Of a stretch of 21,621 bases of DNA, positions 7,750 to 15,310 are shown one piece after another. Below the pieces are notes generated by a model that ran no database searches, was not told the origin of the DNA, and was given only the letters and a program-made list of their open reading frames with translations. The DNA comes from CAYWRO01 sp964460345. Lineage in GTDB: Bacteria > Planctomycetota > Phycisphaerae > Phycisphaerales > UBA1924. The first letter of the stretch is position 1. Every line of letters begins with the position of its first letter. A program made the position numbers and the translations under genes. The DNA is taken from the NCBI GenBank assembly GCA_964460345.1, contig CAYWRO010000055.1, forward strand, positions 1-21,621. Reading direction: 5' to 3'.

Positions 7750-10700
7750 CGGCCAGCACTCCCGCTCGGACCGCGACCGCCCTCCAGCGTCGCGCCGTCG
7801 GCCAGCACGATCACTCGGCGCGAGATCCGCGCTGTGGCGTTTCCCGGCACTGGCAACGGAGCGATCCGCTCGCCCGTCCGTGCAACCGGCAAGGGATCAA
7901 TCACCGCGCACCCCGCGCGCATCGTCCATTCGTCGTAGAAGGCCTCCACTTCCTCGTACACCGCATCACACCGCGTTATCCGCGGCACAATCCACGGTGT
8001 CCTCAAGCCCCCACTTCCCCCAGCGCTTCCGGCAAACCGGGCCTCGCGGGCGGCCAGCAGTCGCTCAAGGTTCCCGCGCACCCGCTCGAACTCGTCGCGG
8101 CCCGTCAGCGCGCGGTACGTCCCCGCCGTGTGCGCGAGCAGATCCACGCTGATCACATCCGCCCCCATCTCGAGCAGCGCCTCGACACTTGCCGGCTCAC
8201 ACGCCAGATCCGTGCGCACATGCACGCCCGCTACCCCGGCGCGCTGCGCCGCCTGGATCACCGCGCCGAGTTCGGGATGGTCAACTGGATCTCCGGAGCC
8301 GAAGAGTGTCACCAGTGCCCCGGTGCCAGTCAGGGCGATGCCGCCGAACACCTCCGCCGCCCGCTCAACACCCATGCGCCCCCGAGCCCCCGCCCCGACC
8401 ATCCATTGCGGATGCCGGTGCGGCCCGGTCGCTTGTTCACTGGCCCAAACCTCCGCCACGTACTCCGGCATTCCGCCGGCCCCACCCGCCGCGGCGACCA
8501 CCTCCTCCGCCCCGGCCTCCGCCGCGCGGTTCCCCAGCCGCGCCAGCACCGCGTGTGCTTCCGGCGAATCGGCGATGAACCGCATGCCCGCATCGCGCAC
8601 CGCGACGCTCGCCGCCGCGCACACTGGAGACGCAATCAGATCCGGGATCGGCGCCGCCGGGTTGTACCCCAGCACTGCCCCGATCGTCCCCCAGGGCCCG
8701 GGCGCACGCGCGGCGACCCTCGCAAGATCGCCCGCCAGCGAACGCTCCACCACGCACCCCGCCAATCCCGGCGCAGCCTGCGAGAATGTCAGGCGATGCG
8801 TTCGAGGTTGATCCAGGTGCCGCAGAATCACCTCATGGCAGAGCGTCGGGTCCACGAAACACCAGTCCGGCCCGACCAGCAGCGCTGCCGATAGATCAAG
8901 CTCCTCCAGCACCGCGGCGATCGTCCCCGGTTCGAACACCTCGTCAAAGACAGTTGCGTTTCCGAGCCCGCCGCGCCAACAGGCACTGCTCCACAGACGC
9001 GCTGCTCGCACGCCGCGGCGCCACGCCCGCCACGCGCCCAGGTCGACGCGGTGCACATGGATGGACGCCGTCCCGCCGACAACCTTACCGATCGCCCGTT
9101 CCGCGCGCGCCGCATCGTCCGCCACCAGCACGATCCGGTTCACACGCCGGCAGCGCGACAGGCGCTGCAGCGTCAACTGCAGAACACTCCGGCCCGCGCT
9201 GCACTCTCGGTCCAGGTCATCATCGAAGTCGACCAGCACAACCGCCGCCACCGCCCCGCGATCAGCGCTCCCCTCCCTGATCGAGCTGTTCGTCGCCCCT
9301 CCCGGCGCGGCCTCCGCCGCATCATTCCGTCCGCCCGGTAAATCCCGCGTGCGGCGAGCCCCTCCCGCCACCGCGGAGGCCGCCTCGTCGAGCATCGCCC
9401 CAAGCAGATCCGCACACTCGGCAAGCCGCGCGATGTTGTCCTGATCGCGCTCGATCTGCCGCTTCTGCCGCTCCAGCGGAGAGAGCGCTTCATCCAGGTG
9501 CAGCGCCCGGTCGGCGCGCATCCTGTTGAGTGCGCCCGACTGGTTCAGGTACTGCACAAGCTCATACGCCGGCTCGAGCTGCTTCACCTCGTCGCGGATC
9601 TGGTGCACCTGCTGAATCAGATCATTCACACGCGGCTGATCCGCGTGATGTTCGCTCATCTGCGCCAGCTTCCCGGCGGCGCGGCGCGACAGATCCCCCA
9701 CCTTCCACACATCCCGTCGCACGGCGCGCAGCCGCTCCTCCACCCGGCGCAGCGACGCCGCGCCGGGGGCGACGGCCGGTGTTTCCGGCAGTTCCAGAGT
9801 CCCGCTCGCCGCCTCTCCGAACTGCTCGATCGCCTCGGCCAGCGGCATGGCCGTCGTATGTCGCTTCGCCACCCCCCCTTCGGTCGCATCGATCACGCGC
9901 CGTCCGCGCTCCTCATCGGCGCGGAAGTCGCGCTCAAACTGCACAAGGTAGTTGTGCATCTGCTCGTCCGTGTACACCGGACGCCCCAGCACATCGCGCA
10001 GCTTCCGCAAATGCGACCGACCGCGCACGATCCGCTCCCACTCCATCATTTCCAGCGTGCGGAACTCGTTGAGCTCCGACGCCCACACCTGGTGAATGGC
10101 CGCGCCCGCCGCGTAGTACTGCCCGTCGGTGAACCCGAGATCCTGCCCCGTCAGAATCACAGGGTCACACCCCAGGTGCCGCGCCACGTAGTACGCCAGG
10201 TGCGCCACCGTCGCCCCGGCCGTGATGGAGCCCTTGGGCTCTCCGGCAAGCTCCGGACCGATCAGCGCGTCGAGAAACCGATCCTGCGTGACCCGCACTC
10301 GCCCGGGGAACGCTTCGAAGATCGCCGGGTTCGCCTTCGGCTCGGCGATCAGCGTCACGCCCTCGACATCCGCCTCGCTCAAGCCCTCGTAGAACCGTCG
10401 CGAAATCTCGTGGTGATCGAGCGCCGTCACGAAGTGCGGCCTGATGCCGCGTTCCAGGAGCGGCTTGAGGACCGTCTGCACCGCCACAATCACAAACCGC
10501 TCGCGCACGCGCGCATCCGCCAGCAGGTCGATCGTTCGCGCGAGCGATGGGCCCGCGGAGACCACGATCGCCGGCCGCGTGCCGCCCTCACCCGCGGCCG
10601 CCCCCGCCAGTTCCGCAATGCCCGGCCGGCGAACGTAATGATCCACATTCTGCGTCAGATTCCGCAGCGTCGCGCGCACCTGCACCAGCGTTGTGACCAC

Positions 10701-11276
10701 CGTCGTCCGCACCGCCTGCATCAGTGACGTCACATTCGCGTAGAACCGTCCCGTCGCCTCCCCCAGCCGGGCCTTGCTCGGGGGATGCTCCAGAAGCTCA
10801 AGCCCCATTGCCAGCAGCCCCTCAGCTCCCCTGGTCGCCGCGGCGACGGCGGCCGCATCGTCCGCCTCCGTCAGGAAGACGATGTTGGTCTCCGCCAGCC
10901 ACTCGGAGCAATCGACCCGCTCCAGCACCGCCCGCAGCAGCGCCACATCCGGTTCAAAGACGATGATCAGCCCGGTCCGCTTCAGCCGCCGCGCCAGCGC
11001 CGCCACGTGGTACCCGGCCCCGAACCCCGCCACCACCACGCACGCCGTCCGCGTCAGGTCGATCCTCGAGATCAGCCGCTCTGCTTCCTCAAGCGGCCGC
11101 CGACCGGAACAGAGCGCCCGCCCGCCCGCACTCGCCCCCGGCACCCCGTCGGCCGTCTCGGAAAACACCACATCGGGCCGCGCCCGAACCCGCCGGACCC
11201 GAGCCGCCGTCTCAGGGCTCGCCTTTGCAATCAGACCAACATTCCGTTCGAGACACGACTCGAGCGCGACCGTCAT
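7746..11276 (-). CDS. Maf/DUF115-type glycosyltransferase-like protein fused to SpsF-like and cysteine-less radical-SAM-like domains
   Basis: From the ATG at 11276 (GGAG about 8 nt upstream) this is 1176 residues; the frame is open up to 11399, but the extra 41 residues look non-coding. Residues about 75-150 form a Rossmann-like part with VVVAGFGAGYHVAAL. Residues about 230-470 match Maf (motility-associated factor, DUF115/MptE-like), with VVSAGPSLA near 240, LTGQDLGF near 377 and VIDATEGG near 462. A charged helical linker covers about 508-634. Residues about 674-925 resemble SpsF-type nucleotidyltransferases, but the usual ARMGSTRLPGK-type loop is replaced by VDFDDDLDRECSAGRS. Residues about 935-1164 resemble a radical SAM plus SPASM module (FGSGDPVDHP aligns with the GxGEPLLHP-like strand), yet residues 887-1025 hold no cysteine, so the CxxxCxxC cluster is absent. 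Maf proteins transfer nonulosonic acids to flagellin, which fits the overlapping neuA-neuB-neuC genes. The C-terminal fold assignments are less sure than the Maf call. Confidence 0.82.
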   Translation of the reverse strand: MTVALESCLERNVGLIAKASPETAARVRRVRARPDVVFSETADGVPGASAGGRALCSGRRPLEEAERLISRIDLTRTACVVVAGFGAGYHVAALARRLKRTGLIIVFEPDVALLRAVLERVDCSEWLAETNIVFLTEADDAAAVAAATRGAEGLLAMGLELLEHPPSKARLGEATGRFYANVTSLMQAVRTTVVTTLVQVRATLRNLTQNVDHYVRRPGIAELAGAAAGEGGTRPAIVVSAGPSLARTIDLLADARVRERFVIVAVQTVLKPLLERGIRPHFVTALDHHEISRRFYEGLSEADVEGVTLIAEPKANPAIFEAFPGRVRVTQDRFLDALIGPELAGEPKGSITAGATVAHLAYYVARHLGCDPVILTGQDLGFTDGQYYAAGAAIHQVWASELNEFRTLEMMEWERIVRGRSHLRKLRDVLGRPVYTDEQMHNYLVQFERDFRADEERGRRVIDATEGGVAKRHTTAMPLAEAIEQFGEAASGTLELPETPAVAPGAASLRRVEERLRAVRRDVWKVGDLSRRAAGKLAQMSEHHADQPRVNDLIQQVHQIRDEVKQLEPAYELVQYLNQSGALNRMRADRALHLDEALSPLERQKRQIERDQDNIARLAECADLLGAMLDEAASAVAGGARRTRDLPGGRNDAAEAAPGGATNSSIREGSADRGAVAAVVLVDFDDDLDRECSAGRSVLQLTLQRLSRCRRVNRIVLVADDAARAERAIGKVVGGTASIHVHRVDLGAWRAWRRGVRAARLWSSACWRGGLGNATVFDEVFEPGTIAAVLEELDLSAALLVGPDWCFVDPTLCHEVILRHLDQPRTHRLTFSQAAPGLAGCVVERSLAGDLARVAARAPGPWGTIGAVLGYNPAAPIPDLIASPVCAAASVAVRDAGMRFIADSPEAHAVLARLGNRAAEAGAEEVVAAAGGAGGMPEYVAEVWASEQATGPHRHPQWMVGAGARGRMGVERAAEVFGGIALTGTGALVTLFGSGDPVDHPELGAVIQAAQRAGVAGVHVRTDLACEPASVEALLEMGADVISVDLLAHTAGTYRALTGRDEFERVRGNLERLLAAREARFAGSAGGSGGLRTPWIVPRITRCDAVYEEVEAFYDEWTMRAGCAVIDPLPVARTGERIAPLPVPGNATARISRRVIVLADGATLEGGRGPSGSAGR

Positions 11277-11457
11277 CCCTGACTCCAGCCCCCACGAGAA
11301 CACCCAAAGACCTCTCCTCCTGCCGCGGCGAGGGAGACTGCCCGGGCACGCATCCATGCACAAAACAGCAGATCGGCGACGCTCGGGCCCCACCTGCAAG
11401 ATTCAACGGGTGCCGACCCGCCCCATCTTCCGGGGGGCTAAATTGGGCACTGCCCTA

Positions 11458-11622
11458 GGGGATTCCCTTGGTCCTACTAGAACTGTTCAAAGAAGCGGGC
11501 GTATTAACCCATGAGAGGGCGGCGGGAATCCTGAGAGCCTCGCCCGTCGCCCCCGGAGATGCGTGGCCCTCTCCTCCCACCCGGTTTGTGTTTGGGATCC
11601 TGGCGGGGAGAGGGCTTTTTTT
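11458..11622 (+). ncRNA. Putative structured small RNA ending at an intrinsic terminator
   Basis: No convincing gene lies between the Maf-like gene (starting 11276, minus) and leuS (ending 11705, minus), yet the plus strand has a strong terminator at 11566-11622. Upstream of it is a hairpin with arms 11517-11526 and 11543-11552 (10 bp including one G-U). Two competing pairings exist: GAGAGGGC at 11513-11520 is identical to the 3' arm of the terminator and could pair with its 5' arm, and GGATTCCC at 11460-11467 is complementary to 11524-11531. This region is visibly less GC-rich than its neighbours. No plus-strand gene follows, so an independent small RNA is more likely than a leader. No known RNA family was recognised, and no clear promoter; the 5' end is a guess. 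Confidence 0.3.
11566..11622 (+). terminator. Rho-independent terminator, plus strand
   Basis: Arms GCCCTCTCC (11566-11574) and GGAGAGGGC (11607-11615) pair perfectly and are followed at once by seven T (11616-11622). An inner TCCCA/TGGGA pairing extends the stem. On the minus strand the hairpin is not followed by T, so it does not end the leuS transcript. No coding gene on the plus strand ends here. Confidence 0.65.
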
Positions 11623-11626
11623 GCGC

Positions 11627-11709
11627 CGTAGCACCGCCTTTCAGGCGGTGCGAACTCCCCTTCTCAAGCGACTGAAGCACCAGCGCATCGCCTGAAAGGC
11701 GATGCTACG
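11627..11709. repeat. REPIN-like element: two inverted, nearly identical palindromes
   Basis: Palindrome A (11631-11651) has arms GCACCGCCT and AGGCGGTGC around loop TTC. Palindrome B (11685-11705) has arms GCATCGCCT and AGGCGATGC around loop GAA. Each has a perfect 9-bp stem, and each is flanked on its outer side by CGTA (11627-11630) or its complement (11706-11709). B is the reverse complement of A except for one base pair, which is changed on both arms (C-G to T-A), so pairing is kept. The 33-bp spacer is not repetitive. Two REP-type hairpins facing each other is the structure of a REPIN, a non-autonomous element usually mobilised by a RAYT transposase; none is in this window. The element's outer edge includes the TAG stop of leuS. 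Confidence 0.7.
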
Positions 11710-14635
11710 TGGCCACGATGTTGATCAGCCGCCCGGGCACCGCGATGACCTTGCGGACCGACTTGCCGGCGAGCAGCTCCTGCACCTTCGCGTCGGCCAT
11801 GGCCGCCGCCTCCATCGCCGCGGCGTCGGCGTTCGCGGGGACGTTGATGCGGGCCTTGACCTTGCCGCTGATCTGGACGGGGACTTCGACGGTGTCTTCG
11901 ACCAGCATCGCGGGGTCGTGCCCGGGGAACGGTTCGTAGGCGAGGGAGCCCGTCCGGCCGAGGCGCGACCAGAGTTCCTCCGCGATGTGGGGGGCGAAGG
12001 GGGCGAGGATGAGGGCGAAGCGCTCGGCCTGATCCTGGGTCACGCCGGGGCCGGTGGCCACGTTGACGAACTCGATGAGCGCGGCGATGGCGGTGTTGAA
12101 GTGCAGATGCGGGATGTCCTCGGCGACCTTGGCGATGGCGCGGTGGAGCTGGCGCTCGACGGCCTCGTCGGGTCGTGACGCGAGGCGCAGGTCGCCCGTG
12201 GTTTCGTCAACGATGAGACGCCAGCCGCGCTGGAGGAAGCGAAAGAGCCCGACGATGGCCCGCGTGTCCCACGGCTTGCTCGCCTCCAGCGGGCCCATGT
12301 ACATCTCGTAGAGACGGAAGGTGTCCGCCCCGTAGTCGGCGATGATGTCGTCGGGGTTGACGACGTTCTTGAGCGACTTGCTCATCTTGGCGATGATCTG
12401 CTTCACAGGCTGGCCGGTCGCCCGTTCCACGTACGTGTCCTTGGCGACCTCGTCCACGGCATCGATCGGAACGAGCGACTTGTCGGCGCGCTGATACGCG
12501 TAACTCGTGATCAGCCCCTGGTGAAACAGCTTCGAAAAGGGTTCCGGCGTGCTGACTTCGCCCAGGTCATACAGCACCTTGTGCCAGAAGCGCGCGTAGA
12601 GCAGGTGCAGCACGGCGTGCTCAGCGCCGCCGATGTAGAGGTCGACGCCGTTTCGACCCATCCAATACAACTCCGCCTCGCGCGACACGAAGCGCTCATC
12701 GTTCCGCGCATCGCAGTAGCGCAGGTAATACCAGCACGACCCCGCCCACCCCGGCATGGTGTTCGTCTCGCGCGTAACGGGCTCGCTCGGGTCCAGCAGG
12801 GCCGGATCCACGCCCGCTTCGCCCGCCGTCGTCTTCACCCAGTCCGCCGCCTTGGCCAGCAGCGGCCGCGGCTCATCGCTCTCCTCGGGCGCGTAGTCCT
12901 TGAGCGGCGGCAGCTTCACCGGCAGCGCCGCATCGGACACCGGATAGTGCCGCCCGGCGCGGTCGTAGACGATCGGGAAGGGTTCGCCCCAGTAGCGCTG
13001 GCGTGAGAAGAGCCAGTCGCGCAGCCGGTAGTTCACCCGCCGCGTGCCCGCCTTGTTCTTCTCCAGCCACGCGATGATTCTCTCTTTCGCCTCGGCCACG
13101 TGCAGGCCGTTGAGGAACTCGCTGTTGATCGCCGGACCGTCCCCCGCGTACGCCCCCCCCTCCCCCCCCTCCTCGCGCGCCCATCCCTTGGGGGGCTGGA
13201 CCGTGCGCACGATCGGCAGGCCGAACTTCTCGGCAAACTCCCAGTCGCGCTCATCCTGCGCGGGCACGGCCATGATCGCGCCCGTGCCGTACCCCATCAG
13301 CACGTAGTCCGCCACCCACACGGGGATTTTTTCCCCCGTCGCCGGATTGCGCACGTACACGCCGGTGAAGACGCCCGTCTTCTCCTTGCTCTCCTGGCGC
13401 TCCACGTCGCTGCGGTTGCGCGCTTCGGCCACGTAGCGCATCACCGCCGCGACGTCCGTCTCCCGGCGCGGCATGTCCTCGAGCAGCTCCACCAGCGGAT
13501 GCTCCGGCGCCACGACCATGTACGTCGCGCCGAAGATCGTGTCCGGGCGCGTCGTGAAGACGCGCAGCGCCTCTCCCGTCGGGTTCCCTTCCCCCCCCTC
13601 CCCCACAGAGTCATCCAGGATCGGAAACTCGATCTCCGCCCCCTCGCTGCGCCCGATCCACTCGCGCTGCATCGTGCGCGTGGAGTCCGGCCACTCGACC
13701 TTGTCCAGGTCCGCCAGCAGTCGGTCGGCGTACGCCGTGATGCGGAACATCCACTGCCGCAGCGGCTTGCGGAAGACCGGGTAGCCGCCGCGTTCGCTCC
13801 TGCCGTCGATGACCTCTTCGTTCGCCAGCGCCGTCCCCAGCTTCGGGCACCAGTTGACGGTCTGCAGACTCACATACGCCAGGCGATACGAATCGACGAT
13901 CGCCCGCCGCGTCTCTTCATCGAGCGTCTCCCACGGCCCCGCGTTCGTCCCATCGGGCAGGTCGCCCGCCCCGGCGTACTCGGCGGCGCGCGGGTTCAGC
14001 CGCGGCGTCCTCGCGCCGCTTTCAAACTCCGCCACGAGTTCCGCGATCGGCCGCGCCCGCCCCTTGCCGCCGTCTCGCCCCCCCCCCTCCGCCTCCACGT
14101 CGAACCACGAGTTGTACAGGCGCAGGAAGATCCACTGCGTCCACTTGTAATACGCCGGGTCGATCGTGCCGAACTCGCGCGACCAGTCGTAGCTGAAGCC
14201 GAAGCGCTTGAGCTGCCGGCGGAAGTTGTCGATCGCGGTCTTCGTCGTCTCGGCGGGGTGGATGCCGGTCTGGATGGCGTACTGCTCCGCGGGCAGGCCG
14301 AAGGCGTCCCACCCCATCGGGTGCAGCACGTTCCTGCCCTGCATGCGCATGAAGCGTGCGATGATGTCCGTCGCCGTGTACCCCTCCGGGTGTCCGACGT
14401 GCAGCCCCGCGCCGGAGGGGTACGGGAACATGTCCAGCACATAGTACTTCTCGCGCGCGGCGTCGAACCCCCCCTCCCCCGGGTTGGGCTGGCGGAACGT
14501 CCCCTGCTCCTCCCACACGCGCTGCCAGCGCGTCTCGATCTGGTCGGCCAGCGCCGCGGTGTAGCGGTGGGGCGGGGTCTGCGAACCGCCGGCGGCTTCG
14601 GCCGGCTGCGCGGTGCTGTCTGTGGTGCTGCTCAT
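11705..14635 (-). CDS. leuS: Leucyl-tRNA synthetase
   Basis: This class I enzyme charges tRNA(Leu) with leucine in the cytoplasm and edits mischarged products. I chose the ATG at 14635 (976 residues); the frame is open to 14686, but the preceding codons look non-coding. Visible landmarks: FPYPSGAGLHVGH (HIGH motif, residues about 70-83), a CP1 editing domain (about 310-510) with TTRPDTIFGATY and GYGTGAIMAVPAQDERD, KMSKS near 750, and the C-terminal VRKVIAVPGRLINI. It is about 115 residues longer than the E. coli enzyme. Most of the excess is an insertion of about 75 residues after KWTQWIFLRLYNSWFD, plus short glycine-rich stretches encoded by G-tracts. The zinc-knuckle cysteines found in E. 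coli are replaced by SERGGYPVFRK. The ribosome-binding site is weak (AAGAGA). The TAG stop falls in the edge of the REPIN-like repeat. Confidence 0.96.
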   Translation of the reverse strand: MSSTTDSTAQPAEAAGGSQTPPHRYTAALADQIETRWQRVWEEQGTFRQPNPGEGGFDAAREKYYVLDMFPYPSGAGLHVGHPEGYTATDIIARFMRMQGRNVLHPMGWDAFGLPAEQYAIQTGIHPAETTKTAIDNFRRQLKRFGFSYDWSREFGTIDPAYYKWTQWIFLRLYNSWFDVEAEGGGRDGGKGRARPIAELVAEFESGARTPRLNPRAAEYAGAGDLPDGTNAGPWETLDEETRRAIVDSYRLAYVSLQTVNWCPKLGTALANEEVIDGRSERGGYPVFRKPLRQWMFRITAYADRLLADLDKVEWPDSTRTMQREWIGRSEGAEIEFPILDDSVGEGGEGNPTGEALRVFTTRPDTIFGATYMVVAPEHPLVELLEDMPRRETDVAAVMRYVAEARNRSDVERQESKEKTGVFTGVYVRNPATGEKIPVWVADYVLMGYGTGAIMAVPAQDERDWEFAEKFGLPIVRTVQPPKGWAREEGGEGGAYAGDGPAINSEFLNGLHVAEAKERIIAWLEKNKAGTRRVNYRLRDWLFSRQRYWGEPFPIVYDRAGRHYPVSDAALPVKLPPLKDYAPEESDEPRPLLAKAADWVKTTAGEAGVDPALLDPSEPVTRETNTMPGWAGSCWYYLRYCDARNDERFVSREAELYWMGRNGVDLYIGGAEHAVLHLLYARFWHKVLYDLGEVSTPEPFSKLFHQGLITSYAYQRADKSLVPIDAVDEVAKDTYVERATGQPVKQIIAKMSKSLKNVVNPDDIIADYGADTFRLYEMYMGPLEASKPWDTRAIVGLFRFLQRGWRLIVDETTGDLRLASRPDEAVERQLHRAIAKVAEDIPHLHFNTAIAALIEFVNVATGPGVTQDQAERFALILAPFAPHIAEELWSRLGRTGSLAYEPFPGHDPAMLVEDTVEVPVQISGKVKARINVPANADAAAMEAAAMADAKVQELLAGKSVRKVIAVPGRLINIVAT

Positions 14636-14673
14636 GGGTTTCTCTTCGAACGTTCGTCGCCCCCCCCTCCCCC
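13153..14673. repeat. Dispersed C-tract/T/C-tract motif, five copies in and before leuS
   Basis: The plus strand carries a recurring motif of 7-10 C, one T, then 2-8 C. Copies: 13153-13172, 13591-13604, 14078-14090, 14468-14480 (all inside leuS) and 14660-14673 (leuS leader). The copies at 14468 and 14660 also share the following GGGTT. On the coding strand each reads as a G-tract encoding Gly/Glu-rich loops such as EGGEGG. Similar tracts occur outside this span at 14835-14845, 15441-15451 (uvrC) and 16832-16852 (3' end of the membrane protein gene). Confidence 0.6.
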
Positions 14674-14693
14674 GGGTTTCCTTCAACGCCTGG

Positions 14694-14727
14694 AAACAGA
14701 AGAGGCCCCGCGCTGCTGCGCGAGGCC
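14694..14727 (-). terminator. Hairpin terminator or attenuator upstream of leuS
   Basis: On the minus strand a 10-bp stem (arms 14718-14727 and 14704-14713, AGCA loop) is followed by TCTTCTGTTT. One position is a G-U wobble in minus-strand RNA but a mismatch in plus-strand RNA, which favours the minus orientation. It lies about 60 bp before the leuS start. It could end transcripts coming from uvrC, or act in the leuS leader as an attenuator; the sequence does not decide. Confidence 0.45.
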
Positions 14728-14940
14728 CCGGTTGGTCTGGTCATGCTCGGGTCCGCGCGCACTCTAACCGCTGGCAAGGGAGAGAAGGTGGGGCGAGCGG
14801 CGGTCCGGAGCGATCTGCATGCCGGAGTATATGGCCCCCCCTCCCGGGGCGGGGCGGAAGTGGGGTGCGGCCGGGGGGCGCAACTGTTGCGCTCACCCCA
14901 CTCCGGGCCGCGCCAGGGCCATCAGCGTCCGAATAACCGA

Positions 14941-15105
14941 CGCTCCGCGCTCCACAGAGCGTCCTCCGCGCAGCGCGGAGCGTCCTCCGCGCTCCACGGA
15001 GCGTCCTCCGTGCTCCACAGAGCGTCCTCCGCGTAGCGCGAAGCGTCCTCCGCGCTCCACAGAGCGTCCCCCGTGCTCCAGGGAGCGTCCTCCGCGTCAA
15101 GAGGC
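14941..15105. repeat. 21-bp tandem minisatellite, about 7 imperfect copies
   Basis: Copies begin with GCGTCCTCC (one with GCGTCCCCC) at 14959, 14980, 15001, 15022, 15043, 15064 and 15085, a period of exactly 21 bp, preceded by a partial copy at 14941. Two alternating inner variants occur: CGCTCCAC or TGCTCCAC, and GCAGCGCG or GTAGCGCG. Each unit contains short inverted repeats (GAGCG with CGCTC; CCGCGC with GCGCGG), so single strands could fold. Because 21 is a multiple of 3, several frames on both strands stay open as heptad-repeat ORFs; none is supported as a gene. It lies in the 675-bp gap between leuS and uvrC. Apart from this repeat, the hairpin at 14694 and the G-tracts, I see nothing definite in that gap. 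Confidence 0.8.
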
Positions 15106-15310
15106 GGAGCTTCCGGGCCGACGGCTGCAGCGTCAGCCGAGCTCATGTCATGCGAGCCGTCCCCGGGGCACAGTGAGATCTCGACGGTGGTCGACCGATC
15201 CGGCCTGTCGATCGCGAGGCAAGGCGATCAATGAATCGCTCTCGTCGGGTCGCAGCGCCCGCCGAATGTCGATCAATCCCGCCCCTTGAAACGCTCAAAC
15301 GACCCGGTCA

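Noticed and set aside
11277..11399. N-terminal extension of the Maf-like protein to 11399
   Set aside because: The added residues are Arg/Gly-rich without similarity to Maf proteins, and the ATG at 11276 has a better ribosome-binding site.
11468..11695. 75-codon plus-strand frame from a TTG, starting VLLELFKEAGVLTHERAAG
   Set aside because: The start looks protein-like, but it has no ribosome-binding site, runs straight through the terminator hairpin and both REPIN palindromes, and matches nothing I know. A degraded gene fragment is possible.
14647..14656. CGAACGTTCG palindrome before leuS as a LexA/SOS box
   Set aside because: The half sites match, but the 4-bp spacer of a Gram-positive-type SOS box is missing, and leuS is not an SOS gene.
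14941..15105. Considered as a CRISPR array
   Set aside because: Units are contiguous with a 21-bp period and no unique spacers, and no cas genes are present.
14741..15146. Heptad-repeat ORFs on both strands over the minisatellite
   Set aside because: The 21-bp period keeps many frames open by itself; no frame has an RBS or a non-repetitive domain.
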